Shown here piece by piece: positions 18,978 through 27,334 of a stretch of 42,143 nucleotides of DNA. Numbering within the stretch: the first letter of the stretch is position 1; every line of letters starts with the position of its first letter. Made by a program: the position numbers and the translations under genes. Where the stretch lies: NCBI GenBank assembly GCA_937859595.1, contig CALMAH010000009.1, positions 1 through 42,143 of the forward strand, in the 5' to 3' direction. The DNA comes from an uncultured Acidobacteriota bacterium. GTDB lineage: Bacteria > Acidobacteriota > Blastocatellia > Pyrinomonadales > Pyrinomonadaceae. The notes beneath the pieces are model-generated. The model was given only the letters and a program-made list of their open reading frames with translations. It had not been told where the DNA came from and searched no databases.

Positions 18978-19368
18978 AACGCATTTTCGATCACCGCCGC
19001 ACCGAAACGCAAGTAAGCCCGGATCCTGCGTTTGATATCTTCATTCTTACTCACCTTACTTTGCGTGCCTGGCGGCATTGCGTTAACCGCTATTTTTTCG
19101 TTAAGTCGCGATGACGGCAATAAGATCGCAAAGACGAAGCAAGACCGGCCAACGCAATTCTCTCTAATGCGCGATCTGGGGTAAACCGACGACTTCAATG
19201 TGCGCCGCACCCTAAGGCCCTAACGTGCAGACCCCCTTCGAAACCGCCGTAATATGGGCTATAAGACATTTTTACAAAACTCTTACAATCATAAGCGTCG
19301 AAAGCTGTTACGATCGTATTTAGGACGAAGATTCGTCGTTCGGAACTACGAAAGGCATATAGACTCTT
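18978..19368. other. 391-nt divergent intergenic region
   Basis: This gap separates the acyltransferase (-) and desaturase (+) genes. On the plus strand tgttacgat at 19306-19314 resembles an extended -10 (TG-T-TACGAT), with TTACAA at 19283-19288 as a too-distant -35 (20-nt spacing). aaagg at 19351-19355 may be the desaturase ribosome site. A minus-strand frame running through 18935-19210 has no protein character I trust. I see no RNA gene or repeat. Confidence 0.4.
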
Positions 19369-20256
19369 ATGAAAATTCTCGCTGTCTCAGAAGAAAAGAA
19401 CGCAAAGATCAACTGGACCACCCTAGGTTTCGTGGCCGTTTTCCACTTGTTTGCCATTGCTGCAATTTTAACTTTCAGTTGGGCAAATCTTGCAGCCGGC
19501 GTCATCGTTTGGTGGGTGGCCGGCAGCCTCGGGATCGGTCTGGGCTACCATCGGCTGTTGACACATCGAGGCTTTAAGGTGCCGAAGTGGCTTGAATACA
19601 CGCTGACTACCTTTGGAGCCTTGGCGCTTCAGTCGGGCCCCCTGAGTTGGGTGACGACCCATCGCGTCCACCATGCGTTCACCGAGACGGAAAAAGACCC
19701 TCACAGCCCGCGACATGGTACCTATTGGTCGCATATCGGCTGGATATTTCGCGGCACCGCGCAAAATCAGACACCCGCAACGGTGAAAAGATATTGCCCC
19801 GATCTTGCCGACGACAGGTTTCATCAGCTTCTCGATCGCCATTACTACGTGCCAACGGTCGTCGTCGGCATCCTGCTGCTCGCTATCGGAGGATGGACAA
19901 TGGTTCTCTGGGGCGTGTTTTTGCGGACTGTGGTCGGATGGCATCTGACCTGGCTCGTTAATTCCGCTACCCATCTCTGGGGAACGCGCCGTTTCGCGAC
20001 CCGCGACGATTCGCGAAATAATCCTCTGATCGCGGTCTTTACCTTTGGCGAAGGCTGGCACAATAATCATCATGCGTATCCGCGTTCGGCACGCCACGGA
20101 CTAGCTTGGTACGAGATTGATCAGAACTGGATCCAGATAAAGCTGCTCGAAAAACTTGGGCTCGCAAAAGATGTCTATGCCAAGACGCTCGTGGCTGAAG
20201 GGCCGATAGAAGAACCGGACACCCACGAACTATTCCCCGCTAACGAAACCGCATAG
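19369..20256 (+). CDS. acyl-CoA/acyl-lipid delta-9-type fatty acid desaturase
   Basis: A 295-aa integral membrane di-iron desaturase that introduces a double bond into acyl chains. All three histidine boxes are intact: H61-RLLT-H66, H98-RV-H101-H102 and H231-NN-H234-H235. Four membrane spans are placed as expected (about 17-58, 75-92, 160-182, 185-200). The GLGYHRLLTHRGFK and GEGWHNNHHAYPRSARHG contexts are those of stearoyl-type delta-9 desaturases. It precedes a sensor kinase/response regulator pair but is separated from it by a strong terminator. It would adjust membrane fluidity. Confidence 0.94.
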   Translation: MKILAVSEEKNAKINWTTLGFVAVFHLFAIAAILTFSWANLAAGVIVWWVAGSLGIGLGYHRLLTHRGFKVPKWLEYTLTTFGALALQSGPLSWVTTHRVHHAFTETEKDPHSPRHGTYWSHIGWIFRGTAQNQTPATVKRYCPDLADDRFHQLLDRHYYVPTVVVGILLLAIGGWTMVLWGVFLRTVVGWHLTWLVNSATHLWGTRRFATRDDSRNNPLIAVFTFGEGWHNNHHAYPRSARHGLAWYEIDQNWIQIKLLEKLGLAKDVYAKTLVAEGPIEEPDTHELFPANETA

Positions 20257-20275
20257 CGGCTCGGCAAAAAAACTA

Positions 20276-20328
20276 ACGGAAAGTCGAACTTGTTACCCGC
20301 AGGGTTTCATTTTTCGGCTTTCCGTTTT
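20276..20328 (+). terminator. rho-independent terminator after the desaturase gene
   Basis: A 13-position stem (acggaaagtcgaa 20276-20288 with ttcggctttccgt 20313-20325, a single G-U pair) closes a 24-nt loop. It is followed by a short T-run. It lies 20 nt after the stop and ends just before the sensor-kinase start. Confidence 0.7.
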
Positions 20329-20345
20329 ACATTCTGAGTTTAACG

Positions 20346-21236
20346 ATGCGTCGCCGAAAAACCGCGATCTTCTTTCTGGTGCTTGGCATCTGTCTCTCGG
20401 CCCTTGCCCTTGCGCTCAATGTCGGATGGATATTGTTGAGCCTCCGAGAGGTCGCTATCCTCGTACTCGGGATAGTTTTCTTTGCCGTGATCATCACCGG
20501 GCTTATCCTCAATACGGTCTTCCTCGTCCGGGAGATCCGCAGAAACGAACAGCACGATGCGTTCCTTAATTCCGTTACCCACGAGCTCAAGACCCCGATC
20601 GCGGCCATTAAACTCTATTTGGAGACGCTAAAGACCCGAGACGTCACGCCCGAAAAGCGCGCTGAGTTCTATGACGTAATGATCTCCGATGCGGACCGGC
20701 TACTCAACACCGTCGAGAATGTGCTCGCGGCCGGCAAGTTAAAGGAGAAAACCGCTGCACGCGAGCATACGCGCCTCGACCTGGTCGATGTGATAAATAA
20801 AGCGGTAGAAGCTGTGCGGACGCGTTATGATCTTGCACCTGAACTGATCCGGTTCCCGGGTTCGGCGGAACGTTTCGAGGTACTTGGCGATGCCGACGAA
20901 CTCGAAACGGTATTTGTCAATTTGCTGGACAATGCGGTCAAATACTCCGGGGGCGAACCGCGAATTTCTATCAGGGCAAAAAAGGCGGCCATGAACAGCC
21001 GTGTGGCCGTTTTGGTCCGCGACCAGGGGATCGGGCTCCAGCTCGCAGATCTCAGACGTATCTTCAAACGGTTCTATCGGGCATCCGACCCGGCTGCACG
21101 CGACGTTCGCGGTACCGGACTCGGCCTTTACATCGTGCGCTCGATAGTTGAGCGCCACGGCGGAAGAGTTACCGCGGAGAGCAAGGGTGCCGGCCGCGGC
21201 ACGACATTTCTCGTCCAGCTTCCGCTTGCAGAGTGA
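20346..21236 (+). CDS. membrane-bound sensor histidine kinase
   Basis: A 296-aa sensor kinase. Two closely spaced membrane helices (about 7-29 and 37-60) leave almost no periplasmic sensor domain, and no HAMP or PAS domain is seen. The phospho-acceptor His79 is in FLNSVTHELKTPI. The ATPase has N box LLDNAVKYS, G1 DQGIGL, F box IFKRFYRAS and G2 GTGLGLYI. It probably senses a signal within or at the membrane. The downstream regulator gene overlaps or abuts it, so they form one system. An in-frame stop and a terminator separate it from the desaturase. The target is unknown. Confidence 0.93.
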   Translation: MRRRKTAIFFLVLGICLSALALALNVGWILLSLREVAILVLGIVFFAVIITGLILNTVFLVREIRRNEQHDAFLNSVTHELKTPIAAIKLYLETLKTRDVTPEKRAEFYDVMISDADRLLNTVENVLAAGKLKEKTAAREHTRLDLVDVINKAVEAVRTRYDLAPELIRFPGSAERFEVLGDADELETVFVNLLDNAVKYSGGEPRISIRAKKAAMNSRVAVLVRDQGIGLQLADLRRIFKRFYRASDPAARDVRGTGLGLYIVRSIVERHGGRVTAESKGAGRGTTFLVQLPLAE

Positions 21237-21238
21237 AA

Positions 21239-21952
21239 ATGAAAATACTCGTTGTCGAAGATGAACTGAACATCGCGAACGGGCTTCGCTACAATCTTGA
21301 GGCCGAAGGTTTCGGCGTTCGGGTCGTGAGTGATGGAGAAACGGCGCTCGATGCTCTTGCCGGGGAGGAATATGCCGCCGTGGTGCTCGACGTTATGCTT
21401 CCGGGACTCGATGGGTTCGAGGTCGCACGGCGGGTCCGTTCCCGTCAAGACTTTACGCCGATCCTTATGCTTACGGCTCGTGGCAGGCCGGAGGACGTCC
21501 TGAAGGGCTTTGAGGCCGGGACCGACGACTATCTTGCAAAGCCATTCGATCTGAGTATCTTCCTAGCTCGCCTCAAGGGGCTTCTCCGGCGTAGCCGTTG
21601 GGCTGCAAAGACCGATGGAACGAAACATGGAACGGATGTTTATGAGGTAAACGGGCGAACTGTCGATCTTACGAATCTGGAATTGAGGCATTTGGGCGAC
21701 ACCCGGCATCTGACCGTGATGGAGGCAAAACTTCTCGGACATCTCATCGAGAACGCCGGCACTGCCGTATCCAGAAACACGATACTTCAGGAGGTTTGGG
21801 GCCTTCAGGAAGACACCGATACCCGGGCGATCGACAATTTTATAGTTCGGCTTCGAAAATATCTTGAGGATTCACCGAATAAACCCAAGATCCTTCTAAC
21901 TATTCGCGGTATCGGATATAAATTCGCGGCCGGTCATGCCCGGCCTGCATAG
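21239..21952 (+). CDS. OmpR-family response regulator
   Basis: A 237-aa two-domain regulator. The receiver domain (1-115) has acidic residues E8-D9, phospho-acceptor Asp51 (VVLDVMLPGLDG), Thr79 and Lys101 (YLAKPF). The winged-helix DNA-binding domain follows (about 130-230, with the LTVMEAKLLGHLIENAG and RAIDNFIVRLRKYLE segments). ATG 21239 is preferred, giving MKILVVEDE. A GTG at 21233 overlaps the kinase TGA by 4 nt and is an alternative coupled start. It pairs with the kinase upstream. Its last 19 nt overlap the converging nuclease-like gene. Confidence 0.94.
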   Translation: MKILVVEDELNIANGLRYNLEAEGFGVRVVSDGETALDALAGEEYAAVVLDVMLPGLDGFEVARRVRSRQDFTPILMLTARGRPEDVLKGFEAGTDDYLAKPFDLSIFLARLKGLLRRSRWAAKTDGTKHGTDVYEVNGRTVDLTNLELRHLGDTRHLTVMEAKLLGHLIENAGTAVSRNTILQEVWGLQEDTDTRAIDNFIVRLRKYLEDSPNKPKILLTIRGIGYKFAAGHARPA

Positions 21953-23409
21953 TTGATCCGCGCGAGCACCTTTATCTCCTCCCGCCAGTTCTCGTGAAGC
22001 TCCCATCGCCAGAGCTCGATATCCTCAGACAACATCTTTGCGAAATACTCGAAATCCCTGTGGAACGAAAGAGCAGGCGCCGCGACATAGACCAATGTCG
22101 GGCTGTCTGCGATCTCAAGATCGCCAAAAAGCCTTGCCTTCGCCAATTCGCCTCGCCGCCGCTGTAGTTCGATCTTTCGCCAATAATCAGCCGCCTGAAA
22201 GACCGTTTCACGGTCCGGCGTCGTTTTAAGTTCGATTATCACCAGCCGCCCGTCCTTTCTTAGAGCAAGCAGGTCGATCTTTTCCGCTGCGGTTTTGAAT
22301 TGGCTGTAAAGCGGGGAGAGTATGAGATTCGGATCCAGCGCCTTGATATTCCGCCGAAGGATCGATTCGAGCCAGGCTTCCGAGGCAAGCCGGTAAACGT
22401 CGTGACGCTTTGACGGCGACTGAGCGTCCCGAAAAAGCATCAGTTCATCGACCAGGTCATGCAGATCGCCATTGCTCCTCTCGTTCAGCGGTCTTCGCGA
22501 AGTTCCGGCACCAAACCATGCCCGCTCGCGGCCCATCACACGACGGACCCTTGCGAACGGCAGTCCGCGAAACCGCACCGTCTCTCCTTTTCGCGAATGA
22601 ACAATGTCGATCTTGTCCGGTGCGAACTCCACCATTTGCTCGGCCTTCTCGGATGGCTCAATGTGGTCCGGCAGCATCAGCTTCTGCGGCTTTGACCGCC
22701 ACAGTTCCGAGGCCGTCAGCGGCCTTAAAAAACGGGCAGCAAACTCTCCGCCCTGCTCCTCCAGCTCAACCAGCGCGATCCGCGAACGGATGCCTTTTTT
22801 CAGCAGCGCGTGAAGCCGGCGAAGATCCGATGCCCGACGTTTCGACGACGCAATATGAACAGTCGCGACCGGGTCCTTTTTTCTCGCCTGCAATACTTCC
22901 AGCCACTTGATCGCGGCGGCAAGAAGGGCCTCGTGTGTTAGCGAGGAAGTAACATCTGCCAGTATCGCCGCCGCCGTGTGCCCCCTGTGACGAAAAAGTA
23001 TATTGGCGAGACGGCCGTTTCCGCCGCTTAGCGAGACACGTCCCGGCACCGTATCCGGAAAGAGTTTCGTAAGAGCTTCCGCCATCTCGTTCGCTCTGCG
23101 AAGCCGCGCGATCTCTATGTTCGCTGCCAGTTCTGCGGCCGATTCTCTCGGAGAAAAGCGGACCGATTCTTCGCGACTCATCAGCCGGTCGGTAAGCTGA
23201 AGGGAAAAGCCGCTGTCCTCCGGCTCGATATTCTTCACCAGACGACGGATAAACCCTTCGTCTGCCACAAATCCGATAAGGGCGCCGTTCCTAAATTGTT
23301 CTATGTCGATCTCGTCTCGCCTGAGCACGTGTGTGCGGCCGTTCTCTCTTACGGCAAGCCACTCAAAGTGGCTTTCAAACAGTTCTGTGATCTGGGGAGC
23401 ATCTACCAT
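21934..23409 (-). CDS. unknown protein with C-terminal PD-(D/E)XK nuclease-like domain
   Basis: A 491-aa soluble protein. Its C-terminal part (about 340-420) shows a PD-(D/E)XK-like core: Glu348 (EAWLESILRRNI), Asp379 (KIDLLALRKDGRL), Glu393-Leu-Lys395 (VIIELKTTPDRET) and Gln405 on the following helix (FQAADYW). This arrangement matches NucS/RecB-type nuclease folds. The N-terminal about 340 residues are not recognised and carry basic patches (SSKRRASDLRRLH). DNA cleavage is inferred from motif order only. It overlaps the SGNH hydrolase stop by 7 nt at its start and the response regulator end by 19 nt at its stop. Confidence 0.8.
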   Translation of the reverse strand: MVDAPQITELFESHFEWLAVRENGRTHVLRRDEIDIEQFRNGALIGFVADEGFIRRLVKNIEPEDSGFSLQLTDRLMSREESVRFSPRESAAELAANIEIARLRRANEMAEALTKLFPDTVPGRVSLSGGNGRLANILFRHRGHTAAAILADVTSSLTHEALLAAAIKWLEVLQARKKDPVATVHIASSKRRASDLRRLHALLKKGIRSRIALVELEEQGGEFAARFLRPLTASELWRSKPQKLMLPDHIEPSEKAEQMVEFAPDKIDIVHSRKGETVRFRGLPFARVRRVMGRERAWFGAGTSRRPLNERSNGDLHDLVDELMLFRDAQSPSKRHDVYRLASEAWLESILRRNIKALDPNLILSPLYSQFKTAAEKIDLLALRKDGRLVIIELKTTPDRETVFQAADYWRKIELQRRRGELAKARLFGDLEIADSPTLVYVAAPALSFHRDFEYFAKMLSEDIELWRWELHENWREEIKVLARINYAGRA

Positions 23410-24152
23410 TCGTAGTTTTCGTAGAAAAAATCGACCATCGCCTTCGACCAGTCTGCATAGCCCTGTTCTGAAGGGTGTATGCCGTCGGCAAAAAAGCCCT
23501 CCGCCTGGAATTCGACCGGCTGACGAAAATAAAGAACGCGTTCCATTCCCGAGGTTAGGTCGCGAATATTCGCATCATGCAGTTTCGACAACTCCCATAG
23601 GATACCTCGTATCGGTTGAGGGATAGCGGGTGATGTATTTATCATCGGGCAATTGGTAATGAAGATCACGGCGTCGGGACTGCGTTCCCTCAATATTCCC
23701 AGAAGCCGGGTCATGTCCTGACGCCATTTCCGCGGGCTCGAGAGCTTCATAACGTCATTCCCTCCAAGCCCGACCAGAACATAGTCAAAGGCGGTCTTAG
23801 GCATCCGGGGCACCAGTTCGTCTATCGTTCGCCTAGCCGTTACACCGTTTTTGCCTATCACGGTCCATTCCACCCGCCGGTCGATACGGCGGCTGAGATA
23901 TTTGGCGAACTGGCCCGCGAGGGCGAATTCATGCGTTCGGGCTCCAAGCCCCGCAACGGTCGATTCTCCGATCACAAAAAGCCGGGCGGCCTCGGTGCCT
24001 TCTCCGGTTTGCCCTTGCAATGGCCCGGATGCCGGCGGCAGAAGCCCGACCTTTCTTCGCGTCGCCTGTCCCTGCAGATAAAGCAGAGGGGCAAAGGGGA
24101 GCAGCAACGCTCCGCCCGCAATGAACGCTGCCTGCCACCTGATCATGCTCAT
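23403..24152 (-). CDS. SGNH/GDSL-type hydrolase
   Basis: A 249-aa esterase/lipase-like hydrolase. Block I is GESTVAGLG (Ser nucleophile), block III LGGNDV, and block V DGIHPSEQGY (Asp and His). An N-terminal hydrophobic segment (QAAFIAGGALLLPFAPLLYL) is an uncleaved anchor or signal. The start at 24152 is chosen because gagg precedes it and the open frame further upstream runs into the divergent gene's region without protein character. It is translated just ahead of the nuclease-like gene, overlapping it by 7 nt, so the two are likely one operon. The substrate is unknown. Confidence 0.88.
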   Translation of the reverse strand: MSMIRWQAAFIAGGALLLPFAPLLYLQGQATRRKVGLLPPASGPLQGQTGEGTEAARLFVIGESTVAGLGARTHEFALAGQFAKYLSRRIDRRVEWTVIGKNGVTARRTIDELVPRMPKTAFDYVLVGLGGNDVMKLSSPRKWRQDMTRLLGILRERSPDAVIFITNCPMINTSPAIPQPIRGILWELSKLHDANIRDLTSGMERVLYFRQPVEFQAEGFFADGIHPSEQGYADWSKAMVDFFYENYEW

Positions 24153-24201
24153 CGTACCAACCTCGGCCTCGGTCCCATTATGATAAAATTCAGCGACGCC
24201 G

Positions 24202-24900
24202 ATGTTTTTGTCAACCGCCGCCAAGAGGTTCCTTTTTCTTATTATCGCCCTGTTGTCAATGCACTGCGGGGACGGCCCGGTGTCGGTCAGCGAACCCGCT
24301 GCACCTTCTGCTGGGGAGTCCGAACGCTCGATCCCCTTTATGAACAAGGAACCGGAAACCTATTCCGCCACGGTCGAGATCTCTTACAACGGACACACCG
24401 AGACCACACACATATCGAAAAAGGGCCTCAAGCGTCGGGTCGAGTATCGTGCCGGCACAGATCGCAGCCTCGTCCTGATCGAATCCGACCTTAGATATGC
24501 AGTCGATCCGGGGCGCAAGGTTTACACGATCTTGGAGGACGCTGCCGGTTCTGAGGAACCCGAATTCATCCGCGACCTGACATCTCAATTGCTTTCGGTC
24601 CGAGCTGATTCAAAATTTGAACGGCTAAGCAGTGAAGACGGGCTCGAACGATATCGGGTGACGGTCGGCGGTTCGCAGTCAACGGAGATCATCGTTTACG
24701 TTGACCCGGTGCTGCAGCTCCCCGTAAAGCAGGTCTTCTATTCGGTGTCGGATGGCAAACGCGTTCCTGCGTTCTCGGTCGTTTTCAAAGACATGGTCCT
24801 GGCGGTTGACGACACGGCATTTCAGCTGCCGCCGGACCATAAGCAGATCGACCCGAAGGTGTTCTACCGCGATCTGAGGGACAGAGGCGACCAAAGATAG
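24202..24900 (+). CDS. LolA-like periplasmic protein or lipoprotein
   Basis: A 232-aa exported protein. The N-terminal hydrophobic stretch ([14 protein letters not shown]) ends at Cys22, a poor lipobox because of the His at -1. The body is a run of beta strands with a LolA/LppX-like look: [71 protein letters not shown] and [22 protein letters not shown]. Such proteins carry lipids or lipoproteins across the periplasm, but that function is inferred. TGATAAAAT at 24181-24189 may be an extended -10, giving a very short leader. The gene is divergent from the SGNH hydrolase. Confidence 0.68.
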   Translation: MFLSTAAKRFLFLIIALLSMHCGDGPVSVSEPAAPSAGESERSIPFMNKEPETYSATVEISYNGHTETTHISKKGLKRRVEYRAGTDRSLVLIESDLRYAVDPGRKVYTILEDAAGSEEPEFIRDLTSQLLSVRADSKFERLSSEDGLERYRVTVGGSQSTEIIVYVDPVLQLPVKQVFYSVSDGKRVPAFSVVFKDMVLAVDDTAFQLPPDHKQIDPKVFYRDLRDRGDQR

Positions 24901-24923
24901 GCCGGCCTCTTTGGCCGCCGGCC
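24900..24923. repeat. hairpin between the LolA-like and ABC transporter genes
   Basis: ggccggc and gccggcc form a 7-bp GC stem around a 10-nt loop, starting on the last base of the LolA-like stop codon. No T-run follows on the plus strand, so it is not a classical terminator. It may attenuate or stabilise the transcript ahead of the transporter start at 24936. Confidence 0.45.
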
Positions 24924-24935
24924 AAACAGCCACTA

Positions 24936-26708
24936 ATGGAGCAGCTACGCAAATTCGCCAGATATTTTCGCCCTTATCGGTGGACGATAGTTGCCGGGAT
25001 CTTCTTCATTCTGCTTTCGATGAGTTTCGGATTGATGATCCCGTCGCTCGTCGGGGCCGCGGTCGATGACCTCGCACTTGGCATTACGTGGAACAAGATC
25101 ATCTATTACCCCCTGCTCATCGTCGGGGCCAATCTGGTCAGCGGTTTCTTTCTGTTCTGGCAGCGGCGATTGCTGATCAACACATCGCGGCATATCGAAT
25201 TTGATATGCGGCAGGATTTTTACGCCGCTTTGGTCAACCAACCGCTCCGGTTCTTTCAGCAGACCCGTATCGGTGACCTTATGGCACGGGCGACCAACGA
25301 CCTTGCCGCCGTTCGCCAGATCGTCGGCCCGATGATCCTCTACAGCTTTCAGGCGGTCTTCGCCCTCGCGATCACGATCCCGATCCTGATGAACATCTCG
25401 GTCAAGCTCACGCTTCTGATGTTGATACCTCTCCCGTTCGTTTCGCTGACCGTAAAATATCTCGGCCAGAAGATCCATGTCCGGTTCGAAAAGATCCAGG
25501 AGTTCTTTTCCGACATTGTCGCACGGGCACAGGAGAATCTTACCGGTGTGCGCGTTGTGCGGGCCTACGCTCAGGAGAAAGCCGAGATCGCCAAGTTCGA
25601 GGAATTGAACAGGGAATATGCCGGCCGAAATCTGAACCTTGTCAAATATGCCGCCGCGATGCGCCCTCTGCTTTTTTTCTTTATCGGGCTTGGGTTTGTC
25701 ATCGTTGTCGCAGTTGGTGTTCCGATGGCCATCGAGGGCGAGATCACAGCCGGCGATTTTACAGCGTTCATCCTCTATCTTCAGCGGATGATCTGGTATC
25801 TCATCGCTCTCGGATATGTGGTCAACCTCTATCAACGCGGGACAGCTAGCCTTAAACGCTTCAACGCGATCCTCGAGACCGAGCCGGAGATCAGGGACGG
25901 CGGTGATGTTCGCGAGCAGGCCAGGATCAAAGGCGGCATTGAGTTTCGCGGCTTGAGCTATTCTTATAATGGAAAACCGGCGATAAGAAATATCGATATT
26001 TCCATAAGGCCGGGAGAAACGGTCGCATTCGTTGGCCGCACCGGCAGCGGAAAATCGACCCTGCTCCACCTCGTCCCCCGTCTCCTCGATCCCCCCGAAG
26101 GAACTCTCTTTATCGATGGCACCGAGGCACGAAGCTTCCCGATCCGCCAGCTTCGCCGGGCGATAGGTTTTGTTCCTCAGGAGACCTTTCTTTTCAGCGA
26201 TTCATTGGAAAACAATATCGCATTTGGGGTTGACGATATCGACCGGCCGAACGGCAAGCCGCAATGGCCCGATAGGACCATGTCTCCCGCACGTGCCGCC
26301 GAAGCTGCCGGACTTGCCGAGGATATCAAGGGCTTTCCGGGACAATACCGGCAGTTGGTCGGCGAACGGGGCATTACGCTCTCCGGTGGCCAAAAGCAAC
26401 GCACGGCGATCGCCCGGGCCATAATGCGCGATCCGGCAATTCTGATCCTGGATGATGCCTTGTCGGCCGTTGATACTTTCACCGAAGAGACGATACTTAA
26501 CAATCTGCGTGAGATCCGAAAGGGCCGTACAACGCTGATAGCGGCACATCGGATCTCGACAATTAGGGACGCAGACCAGATCATCGTCCTCGATCAGGGT
26601 GAGATCATCGAACAAGGCAGCCACGAGAAATTGATCGCCCTTAACGGCCAATACGCCGATCTTTACCGGCGGCAGCTTCTTGAGGAAGAGATCGAGGCGA
26701 CCGAATGA
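24936..26708 (+). CDS. ABC exporter half-transporter (permease fused to ATPase)
   Basis: A 590-aa type I ABC exporter with six membrane helices (about 15-300) and an ATPase domain. It has Walker [10 protein letters not shown] (367-375), Q-loop Gln415, signature LSGGQ (482-486), Walker B ILILDD (502-507) and switch His538. The residue after the Walker B aspartate is Asp507 where active exporters have the catalytic Glu, as in the degenerate half of heterodimeric exporters (MdlA, YheI and BmrC types). A partner half would then be needed; none is encoded in the window. The substrate is unknown. It follows the LolA-like gene closely on the same strand. Confidence 0.93.
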   Translation: MEQLRKFARYFRPYRWTIVAGIFFILLSMSFGLMIPSLVGAAVDDLALGITWNKIIYYPLLIVGANLVSGFFLFWQRRLLINTSRHIEFDMRQDFYAALVNQPLRFFQQTRIGDLMARATNDLAAVRQIVGPMILYSFQAVFALAITIPILMNISVKLTLLMLIPLPFVSLTVKYLGQKIHVRFEKIQEFFSDIVARAQENLTGVRVVRAYAQEKAEIAKFEELNREYAGRNLNLVKYAAAMRPLLFFFIGLGFVIVVAVGVPMAIEGEITAGDFTAFILYLQRMIWYLIALGYVVNLYQRGTASLKRFNAILETEPEIRDGGDVREQARIKGGIEFRGLSYSYNGKPAIRNIDISIRPGETVAFVGRTGSGKSTLLHLVPRLLDPPEGTLFIDGTEARSFPIRQLRRAIGFVPQETFLFSDSLENNIAFGVDDIDRPNGKPQWPDRTMSPARAAEAAGLAEDIKGFPGQYRQLVGERGITLSGGQKQRTAIARAIMRDPAILILDDALSAVDTFTEETILNNLREIRKGRTTLIAAHRISTIRDADQIIVLDQGEIIEQGSHEKLIALNGQYADLYRRQLLEEEIEATE

Positions 26709-26774
26709 TCCGCTTCTTGTGGCCGAGGTTGCCTGTGTCTTTCAAAGGCAATATACTTTTCGGCATCTGATCCT

Positions 26775-27230
26775 ATGCTTTCCGGCAGCTCATCCATCGA
26801 CCAAGCCTATCGCACCATGGCTACCGTCTGGTTCATTCTTCTGTTGTCGCAGTTCATGTTCTTCGGCGTGGCGATGTTAGTGGCCGGGGAGGCGATCCTG
26901 GCGGCCAGCCAGCAGCCCGCGGAACCCGAAAATACGCTCATGGTGTTCCTGTTCGCCACGCTTGCCCTCACAAATCTCGGCCTTTCCTTCGTTTTTCGAA
27001 AACGTGCACAGGAGCAGGCCGTAACCGAACAGAAGATAAAACACGTCCAGACCGGGTTGATCATCGCGTGCGCATTTTGCGAGTCCATTTCTATTCTCGG
27101 CGTCGTGCTTGCGGTCGCTTTCCACTACCAATACTTCTATCTGTGGATCATCGTCGGCATTATAGGCATATTCCTCCACTTCCCCCGCCGCAAACATCTC
27201 CTCGACGCCTCCTCTGCCCGGACCTTGTAA
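26775..27230 (+). CDS. small four-helix membrane protein
   Basis: A 151-aa integral membrane protein with four predicted helices at about 14-39, 56-73, 92-112 and 117-134. A conserved-looking basic end (FPRRKHLLDAS) follows. It is not recognised as any transporter or enzyme. Glu39 and Glu103 (FCESISIL) lie in or near membrane segments, which recalls proton-binding helices, but that is only suggestive. It follows the ABC exporter after 66 nt on the same strand. No clear ribosome site precedes ATG 26775; an internal ATG at 26817 is an alternative. Confidence 0.65.
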   Translation: MLSGSSSIDQAYRTMATVWFILLLSQFMFFGVAMLVAGEAILAASQQPAEPENTLMVFLFATLALTNLGLSFVFRKRAQEQAVTEQKIKHVQTGLIIACAFCESISILGVVLAVAFHYQYFYLWIIVGIIGIFLHFPRRKHLLDASSARTL

Positions 27231-27334
27231 ATTTTTTTTCGGCTCAGGGAACCTTTTTGCGACTTCGTGTGTCTAAGCAGGAAATACCCGCGGTTTTTTG
27301 TCTAGTTAAGTATCAGACAATTTGGAGGAACATT

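Noticed and set aside
18935..19210. 91-codon minus-strand frame upstream of the LpxL-like gene
   Set aside because: It overlaps the acyltransferase start in another frame and its residues match no family I recognise.
24945..26069. 374-codon minus-strand frame
   Set aside because: It is fully antisense to the ABC exporter and is a by-product of its codon bias.
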